In this document: positions 46,100 to 57,845 of the stretch, piece after piece
Layout of the letters: each line of letters begins with the position of its first letter
Numbering within the stretch: position 1 is the stretch's first letter
Assembly (NCBI GenBank): GCA_025617745.1
Contig: CM046853.1
Location: 55,456,643-55,520,642, forward strand
Length of the DNA: 64,000 nt
DNA from: Heliocidaris erythrogramma
Taxonomy: Eukaryota; Echinodermata; Echinoidea; Camarodonta; Echinometridae
Direction: 5' to 3'
Program-made: the position numbers and the translations under genes
The notes under the pieces: generated by a model
Database searches by the model: none
Seen by the model: only the letters and a program-made list of their open reading frames with translations
Told to the model about the DNA's origin: nothing

Positions 46100-46969
46100 A
46101 TGAGCAAAAGTCCGTCAACATTTCTTGGTGAACTCGAAAGTATGGACGGTGACGACGAGCGCTCGGATCGAAGCGCAAGCCCGCGAACTCTACAGGAAAC
46201 CGTTTCCCCGCATTCTGAAAGGAGAACCCGAGCGAATGCAAACCTTGTTCCGAGAACAAGGCGGAGAGTGACAATGGCGGTAGAAAGTGTTCAACAGTTT
46301 ACACATCCACGAAGGCACCATGGTCAGCAAGTGCTTAGAAATATGCAAGATGCTAATGATCAGGATAGGAATGGGAATGATAAATCTAGAAAAAGAAGAC
46401 GCCCTCGAAGGAAAAACCGTAAATGGAAGCCATACACTCAACTCAGTTGGGAAGAACGCCAGCAGCGCGACGAAGAGGAATCGAGACGGGCATCTCTCAA
46501 GCGAGCGAACCGCCCTACCCCGTACAACACCACTCAGTTTCTCATGGAGGACCACAAAGTTGATACTCCAGACCTTAGCAGTATGGGAGCATTTGATGAG
46601 AACCATGACGTGAATCTTTCGTCTTCGGATGAGGTGCTAGAGAATGAAAATGAAGAATATCTTGTTCGAAACTTCACAGCTGTTTATGACGAAGTCCAGT
46701 CAGAGAGGTTACAGCAGATGTCGAAGGAACAATTGGTGAACGAAGTTTTGGAGCTGTCAAAGAAAGTGTCAGAATTGGAGCAGATTTTGCGGCCAGGCAG
46801 TGGAGGTGGAGGAGGAGAAGGAAAACTGTCAAGTGGAGAGAGTGAAGGACTTTTAGATGAAGCTACACGCTCTAGACTACAGAGTGTGAATGAATTGGAA
46901 GAAAAAGTCAGAAAACTGAAGGAAGAAAATGAGCGGCTAAGAACAGCAAGTTGTACTGAAAAAGAATGA
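46100..46969 (+). CDS. HEXIM: HEXIM protein, 7SK snRNA-dependent inhibitor of P-TEFb
   Basis: Single-exon ORF of 289 codons. Known role: HEXIM dimers bind 7SK RNA and then Cyclin T, holding CDK9 (P-TEFb) inactive and restraining RNA polymerase II pause release in the nucleus. Seen here: an acidic Ser-rich N-terminus, a basic RNA-binding/nuclear signal RKRRRPRRKNRKWKPY (97-112), then LSWEER, the diagnostic CDK9-inhibitory motif PYNTTQFLM (141-149) followed by acidic residues, and the Cyclin T-binding coiled coil (about 188-230, LQQMSKEQLVNEVLELSKKV). A GSGGGGGEG linker leads to a second helix (257-282). I start at MSKSPST rather than the ATG 24 nt upstream because the longer start adds a hydrophobic MIFRKLLI not expected in the family. 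Length is close to human HEXIM2. An intronless coding region is usual for the family. No close neighbour is transcribed with it. Confidence 0.96.
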   Translation: MSKSPSTFLGELESMDGDDERSDRSASPRTLQETVSPHSERRTRANANLVPRTRRRVTMAVESVQQFTHPRRHHGQQVLRNMQDANDQDRNGNDKSRKRRRPRRKNRKWKPYTQLSWEERQQRDEEESRRASLKRANRPTPYNTTQFLMEDHKVDTPDLSSMGAFDENHDVNLSSSDEVLENENEEYLVRNFTAVYDEVQSERLQQMSKEQLVNEVLELSKKVSELEQILRPGSGGGGGEGKLSSGESEGLLDEATRSRLQSVNELEEKVRKLKEENERLRTASCTEKE

Positions 46970-48890
46970 TGATGGATCCACTCTTGTACTTTCTGTTATA
47001 CTTCTGTCATTGAAACTGATAAGTTCTCACATGCTCAAAACTTAAATAAATGAATTCTGGTAACATAATATTCATGATCTTTTTTCTGATCCTGGGCTAG
47101 GGGTTTTATGAGTATAAAGAAACTTACCAGTAATATCTCTGGGCATAGGGAAATGATGATGGGAAGTCAACTTTTGGAGCCATCTGTATTTCCAACAAAG
47201 TTATGTGGCCCAATTATATAAATATTAAAAAAAAACCTTTAAAGTTTTAAGCCCCTAATTAAGGTTATTTCAATGAATGTGATTTATACACAGAAATTTT
47301 CAGGAATACCTTTGAATAAATAGAATGTGTTCTTTATAGCATTGTTTGTGAATAAAAGTTTTTATAACATTGCAGTTTGAAAAGCACAGACAATTAAAAT
47401 GTAAACAATTAGATCCATGCAAGTTATGCTAAAATGAAAAATAAAAGTTGCATAAAAATAAAATATAAGCCTATAACATTCTTAGGTATTAAACTAAGTA
47501 GTACACTTAACTGATTATTTGTGATTTATAATTCATTAACTTTAACAATTTGCCAAGTCCAAATGATAGATAATTCTTCGCAGATGGGCCAGTTGGATCA
47601 ATGAAAAAGTTAATTCCTCAAACTCTGTATGAACAAAAACCTACATAGAATGTGGAATGCTTTTAAAAAGAAGAAGTTTTAGATTATTGTGCAATGCACT
47701 TAGACCCTTGTATATGGTAGAAAATTTGTCTCTAATGCTTATTTGGCTGATGGTTCTAATGGAAGTTCAGGTCCTTTTTTATGACACATTCAAACTAGGT
47801 GTTGAATACATGAATGACATGCATGATACATTCTGGTTTATTGAAGATTTTCAACACACATGTATTAAACTAAATGAAGTATTAAAGTCTCTAACTTTGT
47901 GATGAGATATAAAAAGGATGTTGAAATTTCTTCGTACAATGGTTTCAGTATTCTGTGGGCACTGTTAGATGATTACGAGGGTTGTTTATCCCGTTATTAA
48001 TCCACTGGTTGTTCAGCTCCAAAGAATATTGAGGTATTGTTTTAACATGTTCCATAATAATGTTGCCTGTGTAATGTAAATTTGTAAACCTTTAAATCAA
48101 CAGTATGAAAATCTGAATACTCATGGAAAAAAAAAAACACATTGCTGCCAAAACTAACGAGATTAAAATAATGACATTAAAATCAATTTTCATGACAGTA
48201 TCCATAAAATACTCCCTTTCTGATTTTTGTATTTGATTTTTGATTTTTTAATCGCTCAAACCACTACAATTTATCACTCTGTTGCCATCTTTAGGCAAAT
48301 CATGATCTTTTACATTTTTTTATCATATTTCTCTTTTTGTAGCAGATATTGAACCAGACTATGAAAAAGACCAGTCACAGTCCTGCATTATATTTCTGGA
48401 GAAAATCACTTTAATGTTCTCAATCATTCTGAATCTTTTTACTTTCTTATTCTGGTGAACTTTCCTTGGGATTTGTACCTCTTTGATCTGATTAGGTGTG
48501 ACAGGTATATAGATTTTCAAAATTGTTCCGTGTGTGTCTCTGAATAGTTGTAATTCTGGTACAACTTTTGCCATAAGAAGAGAAGTTTATAAGACCAATG
48601 TATTGATTGTTTGAGTTTGATTTGAAAAACCAGAAGTACATCAGTGTGACTGCTAACTGGCCCTTTAATGAAAACAGATTAATTTTTGTTGTTAATCTGC
48701 TTTCATTCCTTTTTCTTTCTTTTTTTTTCAAAAAGTGATTAATTTTTGCCAGTTTGGGACTGTAAGATACAGTACAGTTGTGGATAAGGGAATTTGGGAA
48801 TGAAAGGAATAACCCTCTAGCATAGGGAAATCTTATGCAAAGGTACATGTAGCAGCAAACACTGAGAATGGATTGGGGCTTGTGGGTGTG
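46970..48890. other. HEXIM 3' flank
   Basis: AT-rich, several AATAAA-type hexamers, no recognisable gene. It may include an extended 3' UTR. A short frame at 47657-47902 has no recognisable content. Confidence 0.5.
47045..47050 (+). terminator. Candidate HEXIM polyadenylation signal
   Basis: AATAAA lies 76 bp after the HEXIM stop codon. Further AATAAA-type hexamers occur downstream in the AT-rich 3' region, so a longer 3' UTR is possible. Confidence 0.5.
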
Positions 48891-49030
48891 TTATGTCATG
48901 TATTTGTGTGCAGGTAAATGAAGCTATACTTGGTATGAGTAAGACGTGTAAACTTGGAGTGACTGAATTTCTGATTGAAAAGTCTGATAAGCCGTTGATG
49001 AAAGAAGACCGATTGTGTGTGTTAGACTTT
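48891..49030 (+). other. Isolated open block resembling a coding exon
   Basis: After a possible acceptor (TTGTGTGCAG) the plus strand reads VNEAILGMSKTCKLGVTEFL, then IEKSDKPLMKEDRLCVLDF, which has protein-like composition. No donor, partner exon or family was found, so it may be chance or an old gene fragment. Confidence 0.2.
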
Positions 49031-49199
49031 CGTACCCAATCATGGACCTGGAAAAACAAAACTAAACAAAACAGAACCAAATCAGTTCTCCTTGAAACGA
49101 AGCTAGAGGTGAATGACTGTCGAGCTAACTCGATTGAGATTGCGTGGGTTTCTGTGGCATGCTGGATTGCTGGTTGCTTTACGAAATGTCAAATGTAAG

Positions 49200-50548
49200 T
49201 GAATGAGATTGTGACTGCATATTTATCCTTGCTATTTATATGATGAATGTGGAGTGGGATATTTTACCACTACTGTAAATTTGTTATAGCAATAATAGCT
49301 AGATATTTCTGATACATATTCCATTATTTCATAAATTACTTCCTTTTCCCGAACTATTTTCTTTTATTGTGAAGTTCTTCAATAACAGAATTTTCAATCC
49401 CACTTCTATTTACAAGGATATTTTATATAAAACAAAATGGCTATGTTCTATGTTTTATCCCCTTTCCCCGCTCTCGCTCTCTCTCTCCTCTTCTCCATAT
49501 ATTAATCCTTTATTTTGACACTGGAATATAAGAAAGATTTCAGATTCTACGTCTGATTTAATTTAATTTTGGCTACTTATAAATACAGAAATATAAATAA
49601 TGAATAATAATTTTGCTTCTTTGTTTTTGGTTGGGGGGGGGGGCCATAAAATGAGGTACGTAAAAGGATAAAAGCTTTAATCACAAGCGTATAATCATTT
49701 CATGAGAGTTGGCCTTCATGTTGGCTTACCACATGATTCTATTCCATAACATTAAAACAATTTCTTGTACTAAATGAAATTAGTCTGCAAACACAGACCC
49801 TATTTTAAAAACTTCACTCAAATTCGTAACGATGAGCAAGCGCACACAGGGTCGACAAGTGAGGTTAATGGTGGAGAACCAGCCTCACGACTCACGGTCT
49901 GTGCCTCTGCACCCCCCTCCAAAAAAAAAGAATTAAGCCCCCCTTTTTTTTGGGGGGGGGGGAGAGGGTAGGGCTTATTTAAAAATCTTTGTTTACCCAT
50001 TCCTGCTATATGTAGTATCATCATATTATTATGAGCAGCCCCATACCTCTATTTTTGGACCCCTGTTTCTCCTTCTAAAACCAACCAGCGCCCCCACGCC
50101 TCCCCATCTCAGTTTCTCTATCCTCTCATGTCTATATCTCTCTCTCTCTATGTCTCTGTCTTTGTCTCTGTCTCTCTGTCACACTTACAAGTATTGAGGA
50201 TTTTTTGCTTTCCAGGGAAATGACCCTCCCCCCCCCACCCCCCGTCATTATATAATCTAATTCAAAACAAAGTGAGGGGACATTTTTATTTATTTATTTT
50301 TGGTCAAACTTTCATCTCTCAGGTTTATTCGAGAACACTCCCTTTTTTTCTAGTGGGGGGGGGGGGGGGGGTACACTGTATTTGGGTTCATCATGGTTTG
50401 TCTATTGTTGATAATCAACACTGGAACTCGGATATTTCTCGCCTTTTTTTTGGGGGGGGGGTCATATAATGTACATGTATATTCGTTTTAATATCATTTA
50501 TGACTGTGCTGTCTGTCCATATTCGATCATCGAATTTTGATGGTAGTA
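49200..50548. other. Intergenic DNA with poly-G/C runs
   Basis: No gene seen. Runs of G or C at about 49632-49643, 49948-49961, 50229-50245, 50356-50371 and 50450-50460. A pyrimidine-rich (CT)n stretch lies at about 50125-50180. Confidence 0.6.
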
Positions 50549-50556
50549 CCTGTAAC

Positions 50557-50690
50557 CAGTGGCAGATCCAGGATTTCTTGAGGGAGGGGGCTCGATATTC
50601 ACAAAAATTTCTGACATGCAGAAAAAAAGGGTCCTTATCCGTTTGGGGACCCCTTTTTGGTCTCAGGGGAGCCCCCTGGTTCCGCAACTG
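50557..50690. mobile_element. hAT-like MITE with 8-bp target duplication
   Basis: 134 bp. Left end CAGTGGCAGATCCAGG, right end (other strand) CAGTTGCGGAACCAGG. Flanked by perfect 8-bp direct repeats CCTGTAAC at 50549-50556 and 50691-50698, as expected for hAT-type insertion. Confidence 0.82.
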
Positions 50691-50699
50691 CCTGTAACC

Positions 50700-52191
50700 A
50701 AGGAGTTGTCGATATGAAATACATGTACATAAGGAGGTACTATAGGCAGCTTTCTGAGCACTTTCTTCTTTTAATAGGGCTATGCAGCCTCCTTCATGTA
50801 TTTACGGCTCTGTGTAAAGAATTATTTTGGAATTGCGTACGCCTATATTCTGCATTTCCCACTACAATGTACTTACAACAGATTATAATCTGCGGGGAAA
50901 TATGTGGTTGGAGACTTGAAGAACGTATAGCTCTGGGTATAATCATGGTATTATACATTTCCTGACCTGTGGCGTGCCATTCACAACGATGTGTTGTATG
51001 ATGATTTATGAAACACGTACACTGTACAGTATAAAATCTGTGCATGATGGAGTATGTGGGAAGTGGTGCGTTGTCTTGGGTGCCATCGGATTGTATTGGT
51101 GTACGGTTTGAAGTTTCGGGGGTTGGGTGGGAACTTACTGTAGTTTAACTAGGGTAACTTTGCTTCCCCTCCATTCCCTATTAATACATTATTAGAGATT
51201 TTGTCTGCAGATTTTACAGTCTACTATATTTGCTCCAACAATTTCAAATTAAAATTCAAATTTATTAGAATCCTGATAGCCATTATCGTGAAAAAGCTTG
51301 TCGACCGCTTATATTTTGTTATACAATTCCCATTGAGCTCCGTGGTATCCCACTTTGTGGAAGCCTGGAGCAAGGAGTTATCCTTGGTTTGAGCAGATAT
51401 AAAGTGCCTGTCATGAATGTCGAAAATTCTTTATCTGTCCCTGCATGTCTCTGTCTCTGGCATCTCTCTCAAAAGGTGGTGGGGACTAGGCGAGGGGGGT
51501 TTAGCCCTCCAGGATTAATCTGTAATCATGGTATACCACTTTTAAAAAATGTTTAAGACTTCTTTCATCAGCATGTATGTACTATTATTTTTCAACCTCG
51601 TCTATTTATAATAGCGAAGCAAAAACTCTGATAGACGTATACTAGTGCTATCACATGTCTTCAGAAATCTGCGATATACAATGACGTCATGACTGTATTA
51701 TTGTGGTTTATTTGTTTAGGGAAATCGTCCGCATTCAAGAACTATATATACATCCACACTCTACTCTTCAGATAAAGCCAGTCACAGGCGTATATAGGCA
51801 TTGGTCATTTACTAGTATTTCATTATCAGCCTTCGGCCTTACGTTGGCATAATTAAATTTAGTTTAATCAACGCAATGTAGGCCTACTACAATTATAAAT
51901 TTGACATAATCCAGTCCAAACTTGTCAATGCGGTCGGCTACAGTGACATCAGGTTGGTTTATTTTTATCATAATGCATACGGAAATAGAATATAATTAGT
52001 CTCCAATCAAGACTTACTTTACCCAATTATCCCGGCAGTTGATTAATGTGTTGTAGTTGTACTTATGCAACAGAGTGCATGGTATGCTATATGGTATGAG
52101 ATGTATGTGTTCCGAAGACTAATCTATACTGCTTACACGTCATACAACCAGAGCCACGACCCCTCTGTAGCGTCATCTCTGTTTCTTTCTT

Positions 52192-52227
<36 letters not shown>

Positions 52228-52783
52228 ACTCTGTCTCTTTCTCTCCGTGGAGTCGATGTATAGGAAGGTTATAGGGCATAAAGACTTCAGAATTAAGGAA
52301 GGAGAGAGAGAGAGAGAGAGATTCGTCAAAAAGTGGGCCTCTTTATTAGGCTCTAATACACCCACACCCATTAATCTGACTTAAAATGCTTCACAACATT
52401 GTTTTGGTTCATATCACTATTTGTTATTTTGAACACATGTTTCTTGGTGTAAACACTGAGATGAAATAGAGCACTGAATAATGTGAACTGCTTTTATTTA
52501 TAAATCTATTGGGGAGATGTATCACCAATACAGGTACTAGGTCCACACGTAATTTTCAGCTGGTCGTGCACATTATTATTGTTGTTGAAGGAGCAAATCC
52601 GAGGTGAACATTTTGCAATGTCTTGTATAGGCAGATGGCGTCGATTCGTATATCCGAGGGGTGTCTCTATTAGAATTTTTCAATGCACCCACCCCCAGGC
52701 CCCGGTGTTTTTTTATGGGGGGGTCAGGTGTGACGCCCAGTCACATGGTCTGAACCATAATTTGCACTGGCATAGACCGTATA
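50700..52783. other. Intergenic DNA without recognisable genes
   Basis: Unassigned. Contains (CT)n at about 52202-52228 and (GA)n at about 52302-52322, which could pair across 75 bp. Confidence 0.6.
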
Positions 52784-54359
52784 TACACACTAAGAAATAG
52801 GGGTTCAAATTTGAACCCCTAGGGGTTGGTACAATAGCAGCACCCCAAGGGGTTCAACATTTGCACCCCGGTATGGGGTTCAAAATTGCACCCCAATATA
52901 GGGTGCATTTTTGCACCCTCTGGGTTCATAACTGCACCCTAATGGGTGCAACGTCGATGACAATCGATCACCATTCTCGCCTCTTCACAGCTTGGCGGCA
53001 GACCATTTAAAGTTGCCGTTATTTCATATTTCACGCACATAGAACACAGACAGTACAATACACGCCATGAGGGGACCTCGGTGAAATCTATCAGGCCACG
53101 CCCGGGGGCTTCTATAGTCTCACATTTAGGATATTCAATGTTGTTGTTGTTGGAGCTTGATGGCGCTCTTCAATCTTCATAGATTATCTGCGCCACTGAC
53201 GTTCCATATTACTTATTTGGCCTCATCTTTGTGATGTCCACTTTGTTGAGGTGGGTTCGCTTTTCCCGTCCAATGTCTTCGGGTTTGAACTGGCTCACCT
53301 GCCTCTGCGAAGTGCAAAATTAGTTTCCCATCACCTTTAATTGTGCATTATTGTAATCAAACTTTCGTACCAAAAATAATGAGGATAATGACGAGTCGAA
53401 TTCCTTTTTTATATTTTTCGATTTATTGCACTATTTCTATAGTATAAGGTACAATTATAATACGCATGCCCGTGGGTTATACGTATTTATACAAATATAT
53501 ATCATACAAAAATGGGACAGTTTATTTGTGTGCCCACTAGTAGTCTCAGCTCCTCGAATAACTGAGTAACTGGTGAACTAGAAGGGGTGCATGGACCTCT
53601 GTCTTTTGGCCTCTTATGTGCAACCCACAAGGGGTGCATGGGCCGCTGTCCTTGCCACCTACAACTAATCGCCAGCCGCGAAGGAGGCCTTCTCCAACCT
53701 TTCTTATTCAACTTTTAAGTTGCAGTGTATAGTCTACTATCTATTCCTATAACAAATCAGTGTAACTGTTAGTAAAACTAGCACTTTCCCTTAAAATGAT
53801 ATAATCCCGACTGAATTATCAAATGTAAACACGTATTCTTATTTCAATAACTTTTTTTACAAAGAAACTATCAAAATGAGCCGTGATAAAATCCCCATAT
53901 AATTTTAAAATGCGAATTATGCAAATTTTCCTGCCTTAATCCCTACGAGTAGCGATACGTTGGTTGCTGTCAACTTGCAAGCCGGTTACTGTTAGTCTTT
54001 GCGCGATTACTCTTTTGAAACACGTCACTACGGAGATGTTCAATTTAAGCAAATTTACGACACAAGCTGATCGAAATGGATTTATTATTTCTTTTTCTAA
54101 TTAATTTCATTTCTATGCTTTTGAATAATAAGTCTTATACTTCATGATATATTGTGACATAAGTGTCAACAATGCTAGTGTGGGTATTCATGTAAGACTA
54201 ATACTTCTGCTCGAAGGGTGCAGAATTCAACCTTACACAATTTTGAACCCCGGTTTCCGCAAAGCGCACCCGTAGAGGTGCAAAATTCCACCCGAGAAGA
54301 TATACGGGTGCTCCGCCAAAATTTGCACCCTAAAGTGAACCCTAATTTCTTAGTGTGTA
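52784..54359. mobile_element. 1.6-kb TIR element with CACTA-like ends and GGTGCA-rich terminal regions
   Basis: Ends TACACACTAAGAAAT and its complement. Just inside, both termini are packed with GGGTGCA / TGCACCC and GGGGTTCA / TGAACCCC motifs in both orientations (52800-52950 and 54215-54345), including the palindrome GGGGTTCAAATTTGAACCCC at 52800. The interior has no intact ORF. CACTAAG ends recall EnSpm/CACTA elements, but no target duplication is evident, so the class is open. Confidence 0.7.
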
Positions 54360-54615
54360 GCTTCTTGTGCATGCCTATGGCAAGGAGTTAACTCATTAAA
54401 AGACTACGCTCACCACATGATAGTCTGCATTCACATACTCTCTTTCTTACTTAACAAAATTCCATAAAGCCTTGAGCTTATCCTAACCTTGTCAGTGTCT
54501 CGTTACAGCATATGGAGGCTTTTGGGTGCAGTTTATAGTCTTACAGCTCAGACCCTGCTTTATGCGTTACGATTGACAAGATAATTATATGCCTGTAAAT
54601 TAACTCCAGTAACTT

Positions 54616-54690
54616 AGACTACAAGCACAGACCCTAATCTGACACTTAATTAGTATATAAATTGTGTCTTGAGTGAAGCCTAACCCATGT
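54616..54690 (-). repeat. AGTCTGCAAGCACA MITE family, minus-oriented fragment
   Basis: AGACTACAAGCACAGACCCT, TAATCTGACACTTAATTAG and TGTGTCTTGAGTGAAGCCTA match the complement of the 3' half of 61927-62108. More decayed bits lie at 54480-54560, 54750-54790 and 54954-55000. Confidence 0.6.
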
Positions 54691-55503
54691 TCATAATGGT
54701 TGTGTCAGGATTTAGCTACGGTAGAGAGCCCATGGACGGCAGTCCTAGTCTCCTAGTTCAGACCCTCTTTTTTGTGCCTAAAAACTAGCTGTACTACTAT
54801 TCTCAATTGAAATTATCTTGGCATGGCCATTGAAAGCTGTAGTCTTGAGTTTGGATAATCTGTCACGAGTAGGGGTTTGTATCTACGATCAGTAACTATA
54901 CAGGCCCGTTAGCTATCCACAGGCTAACCATAATAGTGAAATTTGCACATTCATGCAGGCACAAACCCTTGTGCATGTACAGTCGCTATGGGGTCTGAAC
55001 TGCATTGTGTTCTATATTTTCATACTAGTTTACTACCATTGTCTCACCATTATAAAGGATAAATCCGAGCAATATTTTGTCTGATGTAATATAGACTATA
55101 GGCTAACCACAGATTGTGTGTTTTCTCAAAATAGAGCCTGAGTGCTCGCAGCCTATAAGGTTGTAAATGTTTATGACATGATGAGGTCATGCATGCAGAA
55201 TCTTTTCTGGTTTCTCCGCAAACCATCATTTTGTGGGCTTCACTCCAACTTTTGTCGTTGCCACGGAGATTTGTGTTTGATTGCGACATCCGTTAGGAAG
55301 TCATCACGCTCGGTTATGATATCAAGATGACAGGATGAAATAGTTTCGAAACGAATGAGTGGAAGATGGCATGAATAAAATAAGCATTATTAAATATCGA
55401 ATGCTATGCTTTCATATACCTTTGAAAAAACACACACGATTTAAACCTTGGAAATGTCTATCATGATAGCATTATGGAAAAAAAAATGATATAATTATAG
55501 CCT

Positions 55504-56027
55504 GGGAAAGTCCATCCTGATTACAAGTTGATTTTAAAAGAAACATATCAGTGAAGATTTGAGCAAAATACAATTAGAAATAAGAAAGTTAGGAATTTTG
55601 AAGTTGTAATCAATCAAACACAAATTGGCAACTCCGTGACGTGTCTTGCGAGCTCCTCTCCCATTTGCCTTGTACCCCAAAATCATTTATTTCCATTTTC
55701 TCTAAAGAAAATATTCAATCAGGCATGCACGTTAGATATAATCATTACCCCATATGTTTTGCACAGAACCTTTAGAAAGCAAATCTATTCCTTCATTAAA
55801 AACTATAAGAAAATTAAAGTTTATGAGATTTTCTGCACTGAACAAATGGGAGAGGAGCTCGCAAGATACGTCACGGAGTTGCCAATTTGTGTTTGATTGA
55901 TTACAACTTCAAAAATCATAAATTTCTCATTTCTTATCGGAATTTGCTCAAACGTTCACTAATTTTTGTCTCTCATTTTACTTTTTTATATACTCCAAAT
56001 AAACTTAACGTCATTGTGGACTTTCCC
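55504..56027. mobile_element. Foldback element with GGGAAAGTCCA ends
   Basis: Outer ends GGGAAAGTCCA and its complement TGGACTTTCCC. Strongest inverted arms at 55596-55667 and 55843-55913 (about 70 bp, only a few mismatches, including CCCATTTG and GAGCTCCTCTCCC). About 175 bp of loop between. The plus-strand frame across it at 55636-55896 is a product of the palindrome. Confidence 0.75.
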
Positions 56028-57084
56028 TTTACTTAGGCTACAGGAAAGTCATACGAGATTCGTATAAAGAAACATGTAATGAAGAATCATGATTAGCAAG
56101 GTTCAAAGCATGATATAGCATTTTGATGTCTTGAATAAAATAAAGCAGAGTAAAAAGCCTGGTGGACATGCCTAAACTCATGCATCAGTTATTTCAATGG
56201 ACCTCTTGATGAAATTCCTATCATGCATGGTGCATAATAAACTTTGTCTATGCTACAAGCCGTCTATATTATAGCGACCGTGTAATATTAAAGAGTATGA
56301 GATAAATAATTGTTTTTATAGTATATTGCTGTGTAAAACACGCACCACACAATTACTAGCTGAATCATTTTTGTATGAACCATTTGACTGCTGATGGATG
56401 TTATCATGGTTATGGTGAGCTCAGGCGTATCTGCAGAGGGAGCGATGGACTTATACATGTATAGCCTATATGATTATTTTTTTTAAATACACTCAAATCA
56501 TGCGGTATCGTGCATTTATGCGTATTTTAAAACTTTTAGAAATTCTACCAGGCTCTCTATAACCTCTTCGTTATAAACGCTACGTTCATGACCTCTCCAG
56601 ACATTTTCGAAGCAAAATAACTTATGCATGGCTTCTCCCCTATGCTCGGGGATAAAACATTCATGAATAATAGGAATTTCTGATCTGCTATAGTGTAGTA
56701 AAATGAATCACATTATACATTTCTCTCGTTAAATTGGCATGTAACAATAAACATGATATTTGCGCATTCTTGACCGTAGAAAATAATGAAAAAATCTGTT
56801 TTTAATATAAAATACAAGGTTATTTCTGTTGTGCATTGCAGTTTTGAAATTTCTCTCATATTTTTATGCGTTTCAAATGCCCTTATATCATATTCGTAGG
56901 GAAAATTAATGCCAAAGCTATGTGTGCTCACATTAGGGGTAACCTCGCTAGTCATAAGGACCTCAATTCGTAAGGACCACTATTCATAACGCGTGTTAAA
57001 TGAATAGCGGTCCTTATGAATAGCGAGCGGATCCGCTATTGTCTACGATACGATACTGATTTGACCCTTACCCTGATAGCAAAG
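56028..57084. other. Intergenic DNA, nothing recognised
   Basis: AT-rich. No ORF of note, no clear repeat family. A short inverted stretch around 56955-57020 (GTCCTTATGAATAGCG and related text). Confidence 0.5.
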
Positions 57085-57814
57085 GCTGGTCAAAATGACG
57101 TCTTAAAGACGTCGTGACTCACGTCTTAAAAACTTCAGATAATGACGTCAATAAGACGTAAATTTGCACCCGCGTTTGACGTCTTGAAGACGTCTTATAT
57201 TGACGTAATTTTGACGTCTCTCTGGTCAAAGAAGACGTCCTTACGACGTCCTGAAGACATGTTTATTACCAATAGAAGACGCCACAAAGAGGTCTCTTTT
57301 ACGTCTTAAAGATATCGACGTCAAAAAAAATTATCCTATCACACAACAACCCTTTAATTCTAAAATCCTAAATGATATATCCTACATCCTATACCTAGCT
57401 ACTATACCATTGTATCTACCTTACTATATAATAGCGACTATAGTGTAGCACTTGTAAAAAATGGTTGAAGATTACAATTTTCTAATGTATTTCTGAAAAT
57501 ACCTCCTCATGACATTGACTGATTTATGTATATACAACATAATAATTAATGGAAGTACATTTTCCATCACAACTAAAAGTGCAATTATTGCATAAAATCC
57601 TAAAAATCAAATGTCATCTATCTATTTCCACAAATTTTTGTCGTTTCTGGTCATTCCTGAATATTCACGATCGATTATACTCGGATCACGATGATGACGT
57701 CTTTTGACTTCATTAAAAACTAAAATAGTGAGGAGGTATTCTTATATTATGAGGAGGCATTTTAAATCGAACTGGAAAATTGTAATGGTATTATTATTAA
57801 TAATAATAATGATG

Positions 57815-57845
<31 letters not shown>

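Noticed and set aside
46190..46606. 138-codon minus-strand frame
   Set aside because: Antisense shadow of HEXIM.
47657..47902. 81-codon plus-strand frame in the HEXIM 3' flank
   Set aside because: No recognisable motifs, no splice signals, AT-rich composition like the surrounding flank.
55636..55896. 86-codon plus-strand frame
   Set aside because: Runs across the palindromic arms of a foldback element; symmetry explains it.
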